Shown piece after piece: positions 18,125-26,778 of a DNA stretch of 64,000 bases. Below the pieces are notes generated by a model that saw nothing but the letters and a program-made list of their open reading frames with translations, was not told the DNA's origin and did not search any database. The position numbers and the translations under genes are program-made. Source of the DNA: Acidobacteriota bacterium (GTDB taxonomy: Bacteria > Acidobacteriota > Blastocatellia > RBC074). Location of the stretch: positions 34,388-98,387 of the forward strand of contig JAFDVL010000033.1 in NCBI GenBank assembly GCA_018268995.1. Reading direction: 5' to 3'. Position 1 is the first letter of the stretch. Each line of letters begins with the position of its first letter.

Positions 18125-18736
18125 ATGACCGAACTGCAAAACAGTCTCAACCTGGCCGAATCCCTTTTCCGTCAACACGGTGGAATGTTGCGCACGACCG
18201 AAGCCATTGCGCTCGGCATTCATCCGCGCACGTTGTATCAACTGCGGGATGCGCAGCGGTTGGTGGCAGTCAGTCACGGACTCTATCGCTTAGCCGATTT
18301 GCCGGAACTCGCCAATCCTGATCTCGTTCCCGTTGCGGCACGCATTCCCCAGGCAGTGATTTGCCTCATCTCGGCGCTCGCCTTTCACGAGATTACGACT
18401 GAAATTCCGCACGAGGTTTCGATTGCGTTGCCGCGTACCGTGAAGCGACCACGTCTGGAGTATCCACCACTACGCGTCTTCTGGTTTTCGGGCGAGGCGC
18501 TAACTGCTGGGATTGAGGAACACACGATGGATCACATTTCAGTGAAGGTCTATGGGCCGGAAAAGACGGTGGCGGATTGTTTCAAGTTTCGTAACCGGAT
18601 TGGCTTGGATGTTGCTATAGAAGCCTTGAAACTGTGCCGCGAACGCAAAGGTTCGACGCCACGCAAGCTGCTGCATTATGCACGCATTTGTCGCGTCGAG
18701 CGCGTTATGCGGCCTTATCTGGAGGCTTTGGGATAA
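18125..18736 (+). CDS. abiEi: AbiEi-type antitoxin / transcriptional repressor
   Basis: 203 residues. The N-terminus has the AbiEi winged-helix pattern (HGGMLRTTEAIALGIHPRTL, then LYQLRDAQRL and SHGLYRL), and the middle (GPEKTVADCFKFRNRIG) matches the family C-terminal part. In AbiE systems this protein represses its operon and counters the AbiEii toxin. The family start agrees with the ATG at 18125, not the in-frame codons from 18071. The toxin gene follows after 7 bases. Confidence 0.8.
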   Translation: MTELQNSLNLAESLFRQHGGMLRTTEAIALGIHPRTLYQLRDAQRLVAVSHGLYRLADLPELANPDLVPVAARIPQAVICLISALAFHEITTEIPHEVSIALPRTVKRPRLEYPPLRVFWFSGEALTAGIEEHTMDHISVKVYGPEKTVADCFKFRNRIGLDVAIEALKLCRERKGSTPRKLLHYARICRVERVMRPYLEALG

Positions 18737-18743
18737 CACGACC

Positions 18744-19661
18744 ATGAACAAGCGCAATGTAACAAACCTGCCTGCCTCGGTGCATCATCGGCTGTTGAAT
18801 TTGGCGAAGGAAACTCAGCGGCCTTTCAACGAACTGCTGCAATATTACACGATGGAACGATTCCTATTTCGGCTGAGTCATTCGCCGTTTGCAGATCGTT
18901 TCGTTTTGAAAGGCGCATTGATGCTGCGGGTGTGGGATTTGTCACAGGCACGGCCCACGATGGACATTGACTTGTTGGGAAGGGCAGCCAACACGGTCGA
19001 GAATCTGGTCGAAATCATTCGGCAATGCCTGTCGGTCGAAGTCGCGGAAGACGGGATTCAGTTCGATCCCGGCAGCGTGCTGGGCGAACCGATTACGGTG
19101 GAGAAAAAGTATCAAGGTGTCCGGGTGCGAGTGCGCGGGACGCTCGGCAATGCCAGGCTGTCGTTGCAATTAGACTTCGGCTTTGGGGATGTGGTCGTGC
19201 CGGGGCCGGTCTGGATTGATTATCCGCAATTGCTGGATTTCGGGCCGCCACATTTGCTGGGTTATACGCCAGAAAGCGTCATCGCCGAGAAGTTTCAAGC
19301 CCTGGTCGAACTCGAACTAGCCAATACTCGTCTTAAAGATTTTTTTGATTTGTGGAAGCTCTCGCAGACCTTGACCTTCGATAGTGAAATCCTGATGCAG
19401 GCCATCACGGCAACCTTCAAACAACGCGGCACTCCCTTGCCCACTACATTGCCATTAGCACTGACCGAGGCGTTTTATGACGATCCAAACCGACAGGCGC
19501 AATGGAATGGCTTCCTCCGCCGTGGGCGGTTAGAAGCCGAAGCCAAACCCTTGGCCGACATCGCATTGCTGATTGCAGAATTTCTTCTGCCGCTGACACA
19601 GGCCGCCGCGACGAATAGTCCTTTCAAAAAGCACTGGCTGCCGGGCGGGAATTGGCAGTAA
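18744..19661 (+). CDS. abiEii: AbiEii-type nucleotidyltransferase toxin
   Basis: 305 residues. The DNA polymerase beta-like motif is visible as FVLKGALMLRVW, then PTMDIDLLG (the paired acidic residues), with a later ESVIAEKFQALVELE block typical of AbiEii. The family stops growth of phage-infected cells by nucleotidyl transfer, probably to RNA. It forms a type IV toxin-antitoxin pair with the upstream gene. The gene ends convergently 17 bases from the relaxase stop. Confidence 0.8.
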   Translation: MNKRNVTNLPASVHHRLLNLAKETQRPFNELLQYYTMERFLFRLSHSPFADRFVLKGALMLRVWDLSQARPTMDIDLLGRAANTVENLVEIIRQCLSVEVAEDGIQFDPGSVLGEPITVEKKYQGVRVRVRGTLGNARLSLQLDFGFGDVVVPGPVWIDYPQLLDFGPPHLLGYTPESVIAEKFQALVELELANTRLKDFFDLWKLSQTLTFDSEILMQAITATFKQRGTPLPTTLPLALTEAFYDDPNRQAQWNGFLRRGRLEAEAKPLADIALLIAEFLLPLTQAAATNSPFKKHWLPGGNWQ

Positions 19662-19678
19662 ACTCCAACTGATTTTGT

Positions 19679-22600
19679 CTACCTCTCGTAGCTAAATTCG
19701 TGATCCAGGTCTTCGCGTGTGGGAACGTTATTCACTTCTCGCCGAGGTAGTTCGTGCGGCGCAGGCAAACGATCAAAATGCCAAAGCTGATCGGATTCCA
19801 CAACCCATGAAAAACGCTCAGACGTATCTGGCGAAGGCCGCTCCGTTGCAGCACGTTCTGGTGTCAAATCACGCTCGTTGCCCAACGGTATTTCAGGCGT
19901 TTTGGCCGAGACGACAGTAGTAAATCCCTGTTGCCGATCTGGTTCCAATTCAGTTTCTCTCTTTTCCACCAGCGTCTCTTTGACCGTGCGGGTTTGCTCG
20001 ATTTCGCGGCGGATGCCATCCAACGATTCAAAGCCACGATAGAGTTCTTCGCGGGTGCGGACGGCATAGTCCTGTAACGCCTGCCAACGCTGCGCGTCAT
20101 TGGGCGTCAGCTTCGTCAAAACGGCGTTGTTGATCTTTTCCTTGCTGGCGGATGCGCCGATTTTTTCCTGCACAAATTGCTCCAACACCTGATGCGCAAG
20201 GCGGGCGCGTTGCTGCGAATTTTCTTGCAGATGTGCGATGGTGTCGCTCAATTGTTGCGCCTTTGGTTCTGCCGTGAAGACTTCCGGCGTGACAAGCTGT
20301 TCCCAGGCTTGTTGTCGTGCTTGTTGTCGCAGCTTGGTTTGGGTTTCCGCAGGCAACAGCGAGCGCGCTTCGGTGATGGAAAGTTGATATTCCTCTTTGC
20401 TGACCAGGATGCCTCTGGTGGCGGCCTGACGCTGCTGAACGGCTTCGTTGAGCAGGCGATGTTCAATGACGCCCATACTCGCCATGTATTCCCTGTACGC
20501 TTGGCTCCCACGCGGCAGTTCGCCCCACAAACGCGGCGTGGAGGCGGTTCGTTTTTCTTCATCTCTTGTCGCTTCGCGTGGCGGCGTTTCCGGGCGAACG
20601 TAGGACTGTTTTTTCGCCTCTATTCGCTCTAATAAATAGGTGCGTTCGTGCGGGGGCAGGCGCTCGTATAACGGCTGCAAATCCATCTTTCCGGGGTTAT
20701 CCATCTTTTCGTTGAGCAGGCTGGCTTGATAGTGTTTGAGGGCGGGCAGGCTTTGGCGGGTGTCCAGTTCCATCAGCATTTTGGCTAAGGTTTCTGAAGG
20801 CTGGACTCGACCTTCGTGAAGTTCTCGCACCTGTGTTGCGCGTGCTTCCCGTGACAAGCCCCACGCATAGCGCAGTTCGCGCATTTCTGCTGAATGATGT
20901 TCCGGCGCGCGACCAAAAAAGAGCAGATTTCGCTCGCGTGCGTTGAGGGGCATGCGTTCTGGTGGATGCTGCACGGGATCGGTTTTGTGCGGGCGTAATG
21001 CCTCGCTACGCGCCAGATTGTCGCGCAGAAACTGCTCAGCGAACCGATTCAATTCGGCGGCAGAAGTGGTGGCATGCAACTGCTGATGCGCTGCGCGAAA
21101 GGAGGCGGAGGAATTGACTGCCCGTGTTTCAGGATCGCGCATTCGTTCCTCCAAATATTCTTGGAGAAAGCCGCTGAGTTTGAACCGTTCAGCACGTTCT
21201 TCTTCGGAAACTTCCGGTTTGTAGGTCGCGCCTTCAATAGCAGCGATCAAGGCGCGTTTTTCTTTGCCGCTTTCTAATAAATGATCCAGCGTCGGCAGCG
21301 ATTGCGTGACCAGTTTTTCTTGCGCTGTCAGCGATAATCCGGCGGGAAAACGCAGCACTTCGTCGCGGAGATTGATCGTGCGCGCAGCGGTATTGTACGA
21401 GCCGATGCGCTCAGGTTCAGCGCGAGTGTTTTCAGATCGCTCTTCCAACGAAGTGGTCATTCCCACTGCCTCTACACTTTCACGAGTTTCCAATGCCTGC
21501 ATCGCTTCCGCTAATGGTCGCATTTCCGTCAGAGCTTTTTCGGTCATCTCTTCGCGCGAAGCCGTCCGATCTGTGAGATTCAATTGCGCAAAGTAATGCC
21601 GAAAGACTTCGACTTCGGTACGCACATCCGCCGTTTGCCCGGCAATGGCCTTCGCCAGCGTATGAAACTCGGCGGCTTGTTCGGGATTGCCAATCCGAGT
21701 GACGGCATACGGCAAGCTCGTGATGAATGGTTTTTCTTCAGAGGCCGCAATTTCATGTTCTTCCGCCGGTAATGTCAAAACGTCGCCCTTCAGACTCGCA
21801 CCGTGTTGATAGAACTCGCGGAGCGATTGACTTTGCTGTCCTAACCAATCCGCTTGTTCGTAGGGAGAACGATAATCAGGATCATCCAGATTCGGTGTGC
21901 GGAATGCGGTGCGCAGATCACGTGCTAACGGGCGTTGATTTGGCTCCGGTTCCGCGCCGCGCAGAATGATTTCGGTAATGAGTTCGCGTCCGGCTAAGGA
22001 AGGATTGCGCTGTGCTGCCGCCAGTAATCGTTCGGTCGCTGAGTCGTGTTTCGCTCCTGCGGTTTTCTGCCCGTCCGTTGAGGATAAAGCACGTGCGGTT
22101 TGTTCAGTTTCTCCACGCTGTGATGATTGCTGCCGAGTATGTTCCTGCGCTCGATCCAGCGCCGAAGCAAACGCCTGACTGAAGCTGCCGGGCCGGATTT
22201 TCTCGATGCCATTTTCATCTTGCGAGCGACTAGGCAACGCGCTTTCCGGCAGCCGATGAAAACGCTTCGGTTGCCCCGTTGCGCGTGTCACATAATCTTT
22301 GTGAAGGAGCAGATGCAGATGCGGATGTTCGGTATTGCGATGGACGCCTGCGACCCAGCGCAAGTCTTCAGCGTCGAGTTCCTGGGCAATCTCGGCTAAC
22401 GCTTCGCGCGTGACTTCTTTGAGGGCTTGCTGGCGGGTATCTTCATCGCGACCGAGAGCTTGAAAATCTTCCGCTTTGAGACTGACTGCCAGATGCGCGA
22501 CTTCGTCTTTTGTTGGTGTGCGGCCTTCCGTCAACGTGCGCTCCGCTTGCCAAAAACTCAGTGTATTTTCTTTGGCCGAAAACAGTGGGCGCGGCGCGGT

Positions 22601-22702
22601 TCCTTCGCGTTCTTCATCACGGTCTCGGTACGCGATATAGCGTGCGGCTTGACTGGCTTGGCCGCCACCGGGGGCGGCTTTCAGGGATACGACAACTCTC
22701 AT
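19679..22702 (-). CDS. HUH relaxase (MobP/VirD2-like)
   Basis: 1007 residues. The N-terminal domain carries the three-His motif HRNTEHPHLHLLLHK (residues 121-135) and candidate catalytic tyrosines Y22 and Y25 in ARYIAYRD. The enzyme would nick at oriT and stay bound to the 5' end. The remaining 700 or so residues are Glu/Arg/Gln-rich and largely helical, with no helicase or primase motif that I could recognise. ATGA overlap with the upstream accessory gene shows co-translation. The IncP-type nic motif 700 bases upstream of its start supports the MobP assignment. Confidence 0.85.
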   Translation of the reverse strand: MRVVVSLKAAPGGGQASQAARYIAYRDRDEEREGTAPRPLFSAKENTLSFWQAERTLTEGRTPTKDEVAHLAVSLKAEDFQALGRDEDTRQQALKEVTREALAEIAQELDAEDLRWVAGVHRNTEHPHLHLLLHKDYVTRATGQPKRFHRLPESALPSRSQDENGIEKIRPGSFSQAFASALDRAQEHTRQQSSQRGETEQTARALSSTDGQKTAGAKHDSATERLLAAAQRNPSLAGRELITEIILRGAEPEPNQRPLARDLRTAFRTPNLDDPDYRSPYEQADWLGQQSQSLREFYQHGASLKGDVLTLPAEEHEIAASEEKPFITSLPYAVTRIGNPEQAAEFHTLAKAIAGQTADVRTEVEVFRHYFAQLNLTDRTASREEMTEKALTEMRPLAEAMQALETRESVEAVGMTTSLEERSENTRAEPERIGSYNTAARTINLRDEVLRFPAGLSLTAQEKLVTQSLPTLDHLLESGKEKRALIAAIEGATYKPEVSEEERAERFKLSGFLQEYLEERMRDPETRAVNSSASFRAAHQQLHATTSAAELNRFAEQFLRDNLARSEALRPHKTDPVQHPPERMPLNARERNLLFFGRAPEHHSAEMRELRYAWGLSREARATQVRELHEGRVQPSETLAKMLMELDTRQSLPALKHYQASLLNEKMDNPGKMDLQPLYERLPPHERTYLLERIEAKKQSYVRPETPPREATRDEEKRTASTPRLWGELPRGSQAYREYMASMGVIEHRLLNEAVQQRQAATRGILVSKEEYQLSITEARSLLPAETQTKLRQQARQQAWEQLVTPEVFTAEPKAQQLSDTIAHLQENSQQRARLAHQVLEQFVQEKIGASASKEKINNAVLTKLTPNDAQRWQALQDYAVRTREELYRGFESLDGIRREIEQTRTVKETLVEKRETELEPDRQQGFTTVVSAKTPEIPLGNERDLTPERAATERPSPDTSERFSWVVESDQLWHFDRLPAPHELPRREVNNVPTREDLDHEFSYER

Positions 22703-23190
22703 TTGGACTCCTGTTGAGATGTGGATTGCGAGATGGTGCGGAGGATAGTTTCTACGTGTTGGCGGCTACGCGCCTCCTGTTCCGTCACGAGCTTATGAGC
22801 AGCTTCTTCACTCACGCCACGACTGAGCAGAAAGTTTTGGAGCAGGAGATGTGACTTCATCTCGGCGGCCATCGTGAAGCCGAGAATTTCAGTCAATAAC
22901 GGTTGCAGGGGATGCGATTGGGCGGCGAGTTTTGTCACCGACTCTTGAAGGGTTTTGAGTTCATGTTTCGCAACCGATTGTTCATTGCGCGACGCCTCTG
23001 ACTGGTCGCGGTGGAAGGCTTGTCGGCGACGATTAACAAGGGCTTCATGCACCAACTCGCGCAGCGTATCGCTGATGGTTTTGCGCGGTTCAGTTTGGGA
23101 AAGTTTGATAACTTCGCGCAGGTCATCCACGAACAGTTTTGTCCCACTGGCTTGACTCGCCACAAGTCTCGGTCTTCCTTTGATGGGCAT
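22699..23190 (-). CDS. Relaxosome accessory protein (TraJ/MobC-like position)
   Basis: 163 residues from the ATG at 23190, which follows GAAAGGAG. The N-terminal half (MPIKGRPRLVASQASGTKLF, then ISDTLRELVHEALVNRRR) looks like a ribbon-helix-helix DNA-binding domain; the rest is helical. Its stop overlaps the relaxase start (ATGA) and the putative oriT lies directly upstream, the arrangement of TraJ-TraI in IncP plasmids. The likely role is binding the oriT inverted repeat and recruiting relaxase. Homology to TraJ itself was not demonstrated. Confidence 0.65.
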   Translation of the reverse strand: MPIKGRPRLVASQASGTKLFVDDLREVIKLSQTEPRKTISDTLRELVHEALVNRRRQAFHRDQSEASRNEQSVAKHELKTLQESVTKLAAQSHPLQPLLTEILGFTMAAEMKSHLLLQNFLLSRGVSEEAAHKLVTEQEARSRQHVETILRTISQSTSQQESK

Positions 23191-23399
23191 AACAGACAAC
23201 TCCTTTCTCTGTCGTCTTGCCATTCAAAATGCGCGCCAGAAAGTCACTTAATAAATGTTTTGCGTCGTTCTCCAATGCACGATGCCGTGGTTATTGGCTA
23301 TCTATACATTTGTGCAATGATTTCCGCACTCAGGTTTTTGAGGTTTTTCGCGTTAGTAACCTGAAGAACCGCAAAGCTTCTGGTTGCAGAGTGCTTTGC

Positions 23400-23465
23400 C
23401 AGAACAGGTTAACCTGACGAAATGCCCCTATCCTGTCCCACGTGATTAAAGAACAGGTTGACCAG
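23400..23465 (+). other. oriT: Putative oriT with IncP/VirD2-type nic motif
   Basis: The 465-bp gap 23191-23655 between divergent genes holds no convincing ORF but shows oriT features. TATCCTGT at 23429-23436 matches the YATCCTG/Y nic core of RP4 and Ti plasmids, placing the nick between 23435 and 23436 on the plus strand. A perfect 12-bp palindrome, CAGGTTAACCTG, lies at 23405-23416, 12 bases upstream of the motif, where RP4 has the TraJ-binding repeat. Further CAGGTT copies occur at about 23331 and 23453. The relaxase operon is immediately to the left. Confidence 0.7.
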
Positions 23466-23655
23466 AAAAAAGAGCACTCAGCGAGGAAACAAAAAGGCGG
23501 AAAAGACGGTAGCGAACGGAAGGGAGGAGTTGCGCCATCGTTGGTCAACGGTTGGCGGAGTCACTTTGGCTGTGGCATGACATTTGCGAATCAAGCATCC
23601 GTCATAGAAATCAAGGCTGATTTCACTTGTCCTAAAACCTGGAGGAATATTGTTT

Positions 23656-24003
23656 ATGCCCAGAAAAAAGAATACCGATGGAGAATTACGCAAACCGCTG
23701 CTCAGATTTGAACGGATCGTCTATGAGAAAGCGTCGTTTCGTTTGCGGCAGGATGTGCTGCAACAGATTGCGGAGTATGTTTTGTATGTGAAAGAAGTGG
23801 CAGGCGAGGAACCGACACCCGATGAATTGATAGATCGTGGCATGCAACGGCTCTTTGATGCGGATCGTGGCTTTTACCAATGGCGGCAACAGAAACAGTC
23901 ACCAAGCGAGTTGAAATGCAATCCCGAAACCGTTCCGGGAACGAGGTCGGGAACCGATCCGTTTCTGGTTTCCGTTCCGGTTCGGAATCCGTTCTCGGAT
24001 TGA
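23656..24003 (+). CDS. Small unknown protein beside oriT (TraK-like position)
   Basis: 115 residues, no family recognised. The N-terminus is basic (MPRKKNTDGELRKP), followed by a helical region (RLRQDVLQQIAEYVLYVKEV, then DELIDRGMQRLF) that could be a small DNA-binding fold. A GGAGGA ribosome site precedes the ATG at 23656. It is transcribed away from oriT, opposite to the accessory-relaxase operon, as traK is in IncP plasmids; a relaxosome role is inferred from this alone. The C-terminus has a curious internal repetition of GT/VP-rich residues (PETVPGTRSGTDPF). Confidence 0.55.
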   Translation: MPRKKNTDGELRKPLLRFERIVYEKASFRLRQDVLQQIAEYVLYVKEVAGEEPTPDELIDRGMQRLFDADRGFYQWRQQKQSPSELKCNPETVPGTRSGTDPFLVSVPVRNPFSD

Positions 24004-24054
24004 TAGCAGGAAGGTAGTTAGGAGAGGGGAAAGATGAGTAGTACAAATCAGCCT

Positions 24055-24369
24055 CTACCGATCTTTCCCATTTAACCATTGAAGCGCGGCTTGAATCACA
24101 TCGCCGTGACACGGTACGGTACGGTCGGCTTGTTTGCACCAACAGAGCAATACCAAATCCTCGTGTTGGGCTTGGCGTGCCAATCGTTGCAATTCCTGAA
24201 ACACGGGCGTTTGTTCCTGGATTTGCTGCCACAGCCAGACGCGGTACTTCGCAATGACTTCGTCGCGTGTGCCGTGCGTGCCGATATGGAAGGGGTTGCC
24301 CAGCAGCGATGGTCTGCCGATGTACACGCCGCTGCCGCAATAAGTTTTCTTGTTTTCAATGCGAATCAT
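24055..24369 (-). CDS. DUF4326 domain protein
   Basis: 104 residues matching the compact DUF4326 pattern: YIGRPSLLGNPF near the N-terminus, a helical middle with a Trp-containing block (YRVWLWQQI), then LLCWCKQADRTVPCHGDVI, with Cys and His in the arrangement CWC...CHGD. The family is common on phages and plasmids and has no settled function; the Cys/His set suggests metal binding or catalysis. Its ribosome site GGAG is inside an inverted repeat (see 24371-24444). It lies in the predicted leading region. Confidence 0.8.
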   Translation of the reverse strand: MIRIENKKTYCGSGVYIGRPSLLGNPFHIGTHGTRDEVIAKYRVWLWQQIQEQTPVFQELQRLARQAQHEDLVLLCWCKQADRTVPCHGDVIQAALQWLNGKDR

Positions 24370-24370
24370 A

Positions 24371-24444
24371 CGAGTGGCTCCTAATCAACAAAATTTGCTG
24401 ATCTACTGACAGCCAAAATCTGTTTGCATTTCGGAAGCCACTCG
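24371..24444 (-). promoter_or_regulatory. Inverted repeat enclosing the leader of the DUF4326 gene
   Basis: CGAGTGGCT at 24371-24379 and AGCCACTCG at 24436-24444 are perfect 9-base arms separated by 56 bases. On the transcript the proximal arm abuts the start codon and includes part of the GGAG ribosome site, so pairing would hide it. The loop holds AGATTTTGGCTGT (minus strand), which recurs in the leader of the 466-residue gene (near 26579). It could act on RNA, or as a hairpin on incoming single-stranded DNA. Confidence 0.45.
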
Positions 24445-24525
24445 CATCGAAGGTAATTGACGGAAAGCAATAACAACCATTACAAGATGGCATCATCGCT
24501 TCAGCTTCGGGCTGACGAATTAAAG

Positions 24526-24966
24526 TCAAAAGGGAATATCTTCGCTCTCCTCTTTACTCTTCGCTGACTTCTTTCGTCCTTTTGCTGGCTTCGGTTCCGC
24601 GACTTCTTCAGGTTCCGCTGGTGCTGCTTCCTCCGTTCTCTTTTGCGCGGCGACGAACTCGAACGAATCTGCAATGATGGAAGTGGATGTCCGTTGCTGG
24701 CCTTCACGGTCAGTATAGGAATCGGTTTGCAACCGACCATTGAACGCAAGCGCGCTGCCTTTCTTCGCATACTGCGCAATGATCTCGGCATCACGTCCAA
24801 AAACCGTGATGCGAAACCAATCGGCAACAGTAATTTTTTCGCCATTGGCATCGCGTTTTTGCCGATTGCTGGCGATGGAAAGATTGAGTACCGGGACATC
24901 ACTGTTGGTGAACCGCAAATCCGGTTCCTGCCCTAAACGTCCTGAAATTTGTGCGTAGGCTGACAT
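24526..24966 (-). CDS. ssb: Single-stranded DNA-binding protein
   Basis: 146 residues from the ATG at 24966, which follows AAGGAGA. An OB-fold of about 105 residues (GRLGQEPDLRFTNSDVPVLN, VADWFRITVFGRDAE, GSALAFNGRLQTDSY) is followed by an acidic, Lys/Ala-rich linker and the SSB tail ESEDIPF that binds replication partners. Element-borne SSB typically protects incoming single-stranded DNA. It is on the minus strand to the right of the predicted nick, in the predicted leading region. The leader shares a 17-base element with the next gene upstream. Confidence 0.92.
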   Translation of the reverse strand: MSAYAQISGRLGQEPDLRFTNSDVPVLNLSIASNRQKRDANGEKITVADWFRITVFGRDAEIIAQYAKKGSALAFNGRLQTDSYTDREGQQRTSTSIIADSFEFVAAQKRTEEAAPAEPEEVAEPKPAKGRKKSAKSKEESEDIPF

Positions 24967-24978
24967 ATTTGTTTCTCC

Positions 24979-24995
24979 TTGGTTGGTGTATCGAA
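24979..24995 (-). repeat. 17-base leader element, copy 1 (ssb)
   Basis: TTCGATACACCAACCAA (minus strand) stands directly upstream of the ribosome site of ssb. An identical copy is at 26514-26530, in the same position relative to the 466-residue gene. Either a regulatory element of both transcripts or the scar of a duplicated leader. Confidence 0.7.
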
Positions 24996-25097
24996 ATGAA
25001 TAGATGGAAAAGCTCACCATCAGGAACAACGATTCCTCGTGAGCAAGGATTACAACCCGCGTTTTTTTCTAAACGGTGAATGAGGCTGGTAGTGGGA

Positions 25098-26498
25098 TTA
25101 AATAGCTTGCCGTACCACTTTCTGCGTCACGATTTCTTTGCGCGTTTTCAGCGTCGCCCAAACGCGCGCTTGTTCCTGCGCGGGCAAGTTGTGAATCACA
25201 TGCGCCGGTTGATTCGTTCCGTAAAACGCCCACGAAAAATATCGTAGTCGCGCCGGTGACGCAGATTGGATTTCCTGCACTAAACGAAAGGCTTTGGCGG
25301 AGAGTTGTTGCACTCCCAACCGTGCGCGTTGCAATTCCGCAGCGGTTTTGAGCGCCGTGAAATGTTTGAGCGGGAGCGTTCCGGCCTGGCGTGCCTCGTA
25401 GGCTCGCTTCATCGTTTCGCTAATCATCCGGGCATCCTGTGCGGTGCGAATCGTTTTGTGAAATTGCCGATACGATGGATTCGTGCGCAAGGCCGTCAAA
25501 TGAAAATCCTGCTGGCAATCATTCAGAATCGCTTCCAACACCTGTCGCACAAACTGTTGCCAACTGCGATTGGCGTGCGAATAAAACGGCTTGCCCGTTT
25601 CGGTTTTGCCAGACGTCGGAAACAACACCTCAAGCTGGCACTGGAGGTCATCCCAAAGTTCCTCCAGCGATTTGCCACTCGCGTAAAGTCGTCGCAGTTC
25701 TGGCACGAGATACTGTGCGTGTTCCGGCAAGTCTTCCGCTGCATATTCAGGATCAAGACGACCACAGGCAACCGTGCGTTCGTGACTTGACATCACGATC
25801 ACCGCGCCGCCTTCGTCGTATTGCTGAAGCGATTCCACCTGCGCAAAGGCATCATCCAACTCTTCCACGCTCGCACCATTTGCTTCCAATTCACCAAGCC
25901 AGTCACCGTATTCATCGTGCAGGAAACACGCGCTCTTGCGACGCCCGCGCGTCATTCGGGCGAGGCTCACAATTTCTTCAGCGATGAATGCCGCAATACT
26001 TTCTTTGGGTTGCTCTCCCCCCGTTGCTGCTTTCGGTTCCGCTTCCGGCCAGAATTCATCGTCCTTCAAGCATTCCGCGACCGCATTCAGACTGGCAAGC
26101 TGCATCGCCAGCCAGCCCATTTCCTTGAGTACGACGCTCGTGCCGCGCTCGCTGATTTCGTGGTAGTAATGCGAAGCGGTGGTTTGCCGACAGCGGGCAT
26201 CGCCGCCTTCACAAATCGCATTCAGACAGCGAAGGAATTCCGCCGCATCTTCCGCAGGTTCCAATTTGCGCAGTGCATACGCGAGTGTTCCGATGCGCGC
26301 TTCTTCGTCCGGTTGACTGACGGGAACGGCATCAGCCTCGACCGCGAAAATGATTTCTCCGGCGACTGTGCATCGCTCGAAATCCAAGCGCGCGAGCGAT
26401 CCTAATCGGCTGATATGTTGCATCACGCCATCTCTGGGTGAGCCGGTATCGAACGGGATAAAAATGCTGTGATTGGTACGGGTGTTGGTAGCGAACAT
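25098..26498 (-). CDS. 466-residue unknown leading-region protein
   Basis: No family recognised. The protein is soluble and mostly helical, acidic in the middle (residues 170-230, with DEYGDWLGEL and DDAFAQVESL) and basic toward the C-terminus, without Walker, nuclease or metal motifs that I can point to. A GGAGA ribosome site precedes the ATG. It is divergent in function from, but shares a leader element with, the downstream ssb (131 bases away), which suggests co-regulation at transfer. In known plasmids such leading-region genes include anti-defence and anti-SOS proteins; that role here is speculation. Confidence 0.7.
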   Translation of the reverse strand: MFATNTRTNHSIFIPFDTGSPRDGVMQHISRLGSLARLDFERCTVAGEIIFAVEADAVPVSQPDEEARIGTLAYALRKLEPAEDAAEFLRCLNAICEGGDARCRQTTASHYYHEISERGTSVVLKEMGWLAMQLASLNAVAECLKDDEFWPEAEPKAATGGEQPKESIAAFIAEEIVSLARMTRGRRKSACFLHDEYGDWLGELEANGASVEELDDAFAQVESLQQYDEGGAVIVMSSHERTVACGRLDPEYAAEDLPEHAQYLVPELRRLYASGKSLEELWDDLQCQLEVLFPTSGKTETGKPFYSHANRSWQQFVRQVLEAILNDCQQDFHLTALRTNPSYRQFHKTIRTAQDARMISETMKRAYEARQAGTLPLKHFTALKTAAELQRARLGVQQLSAKAFRLVQEIQSASPARLRYFSWAFYGTNQPAHVIHNLPAQEQARVWATLKTRKEIVTQKVVRQAI

Positions 26499-26513
26499 AT
26501 TGTGTATCTCCTT

Positions 26514-26530
26514 TTGGTTGGTGTATCGAA
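26514..26530 (-). repeat. 17-base leader element, copy 2 (466-residue gene)
   Basis: Identical to the element at 24979-24995 and placed just upstream of GGAGA and the ATG at 26498. Upstream of it (26499-26778, 280 bases) I see no gene. That gap also carries AGATTTTGGCTGT, shared with the DUF4326 leader, and ends in AT-rich sequence. Confidence 0.7.
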
Positions 26531-26778
26531 GTGGAACCTATGCCGGGATGTGGTTTGGCATCAGATTCACGTCTTACGCACAGCCAAAATCTTTGTCTGT
26601 CGCTACAAGTCAACTGATAACAAGAGGGATATTGATGAGAGCGGAGGAGGGGTAATTAGTGGTGGCGAATTCGGGCAGGCGCAGGCATTCCCATTCTACG
26701 CCTACGAACCGAGCAATTATTTTAGAGGGGCTTACTGTCTACGAATGGGATAGGCCTATACGTTGTTGGGCTATATTA

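Noticed and set aside
26469..26753. Plus-strand frame of 94 codons in the gap before the 466-residue gene
   Set aside because: It overlaps that gene's start antisense, has no ribosome site and reads like noise.
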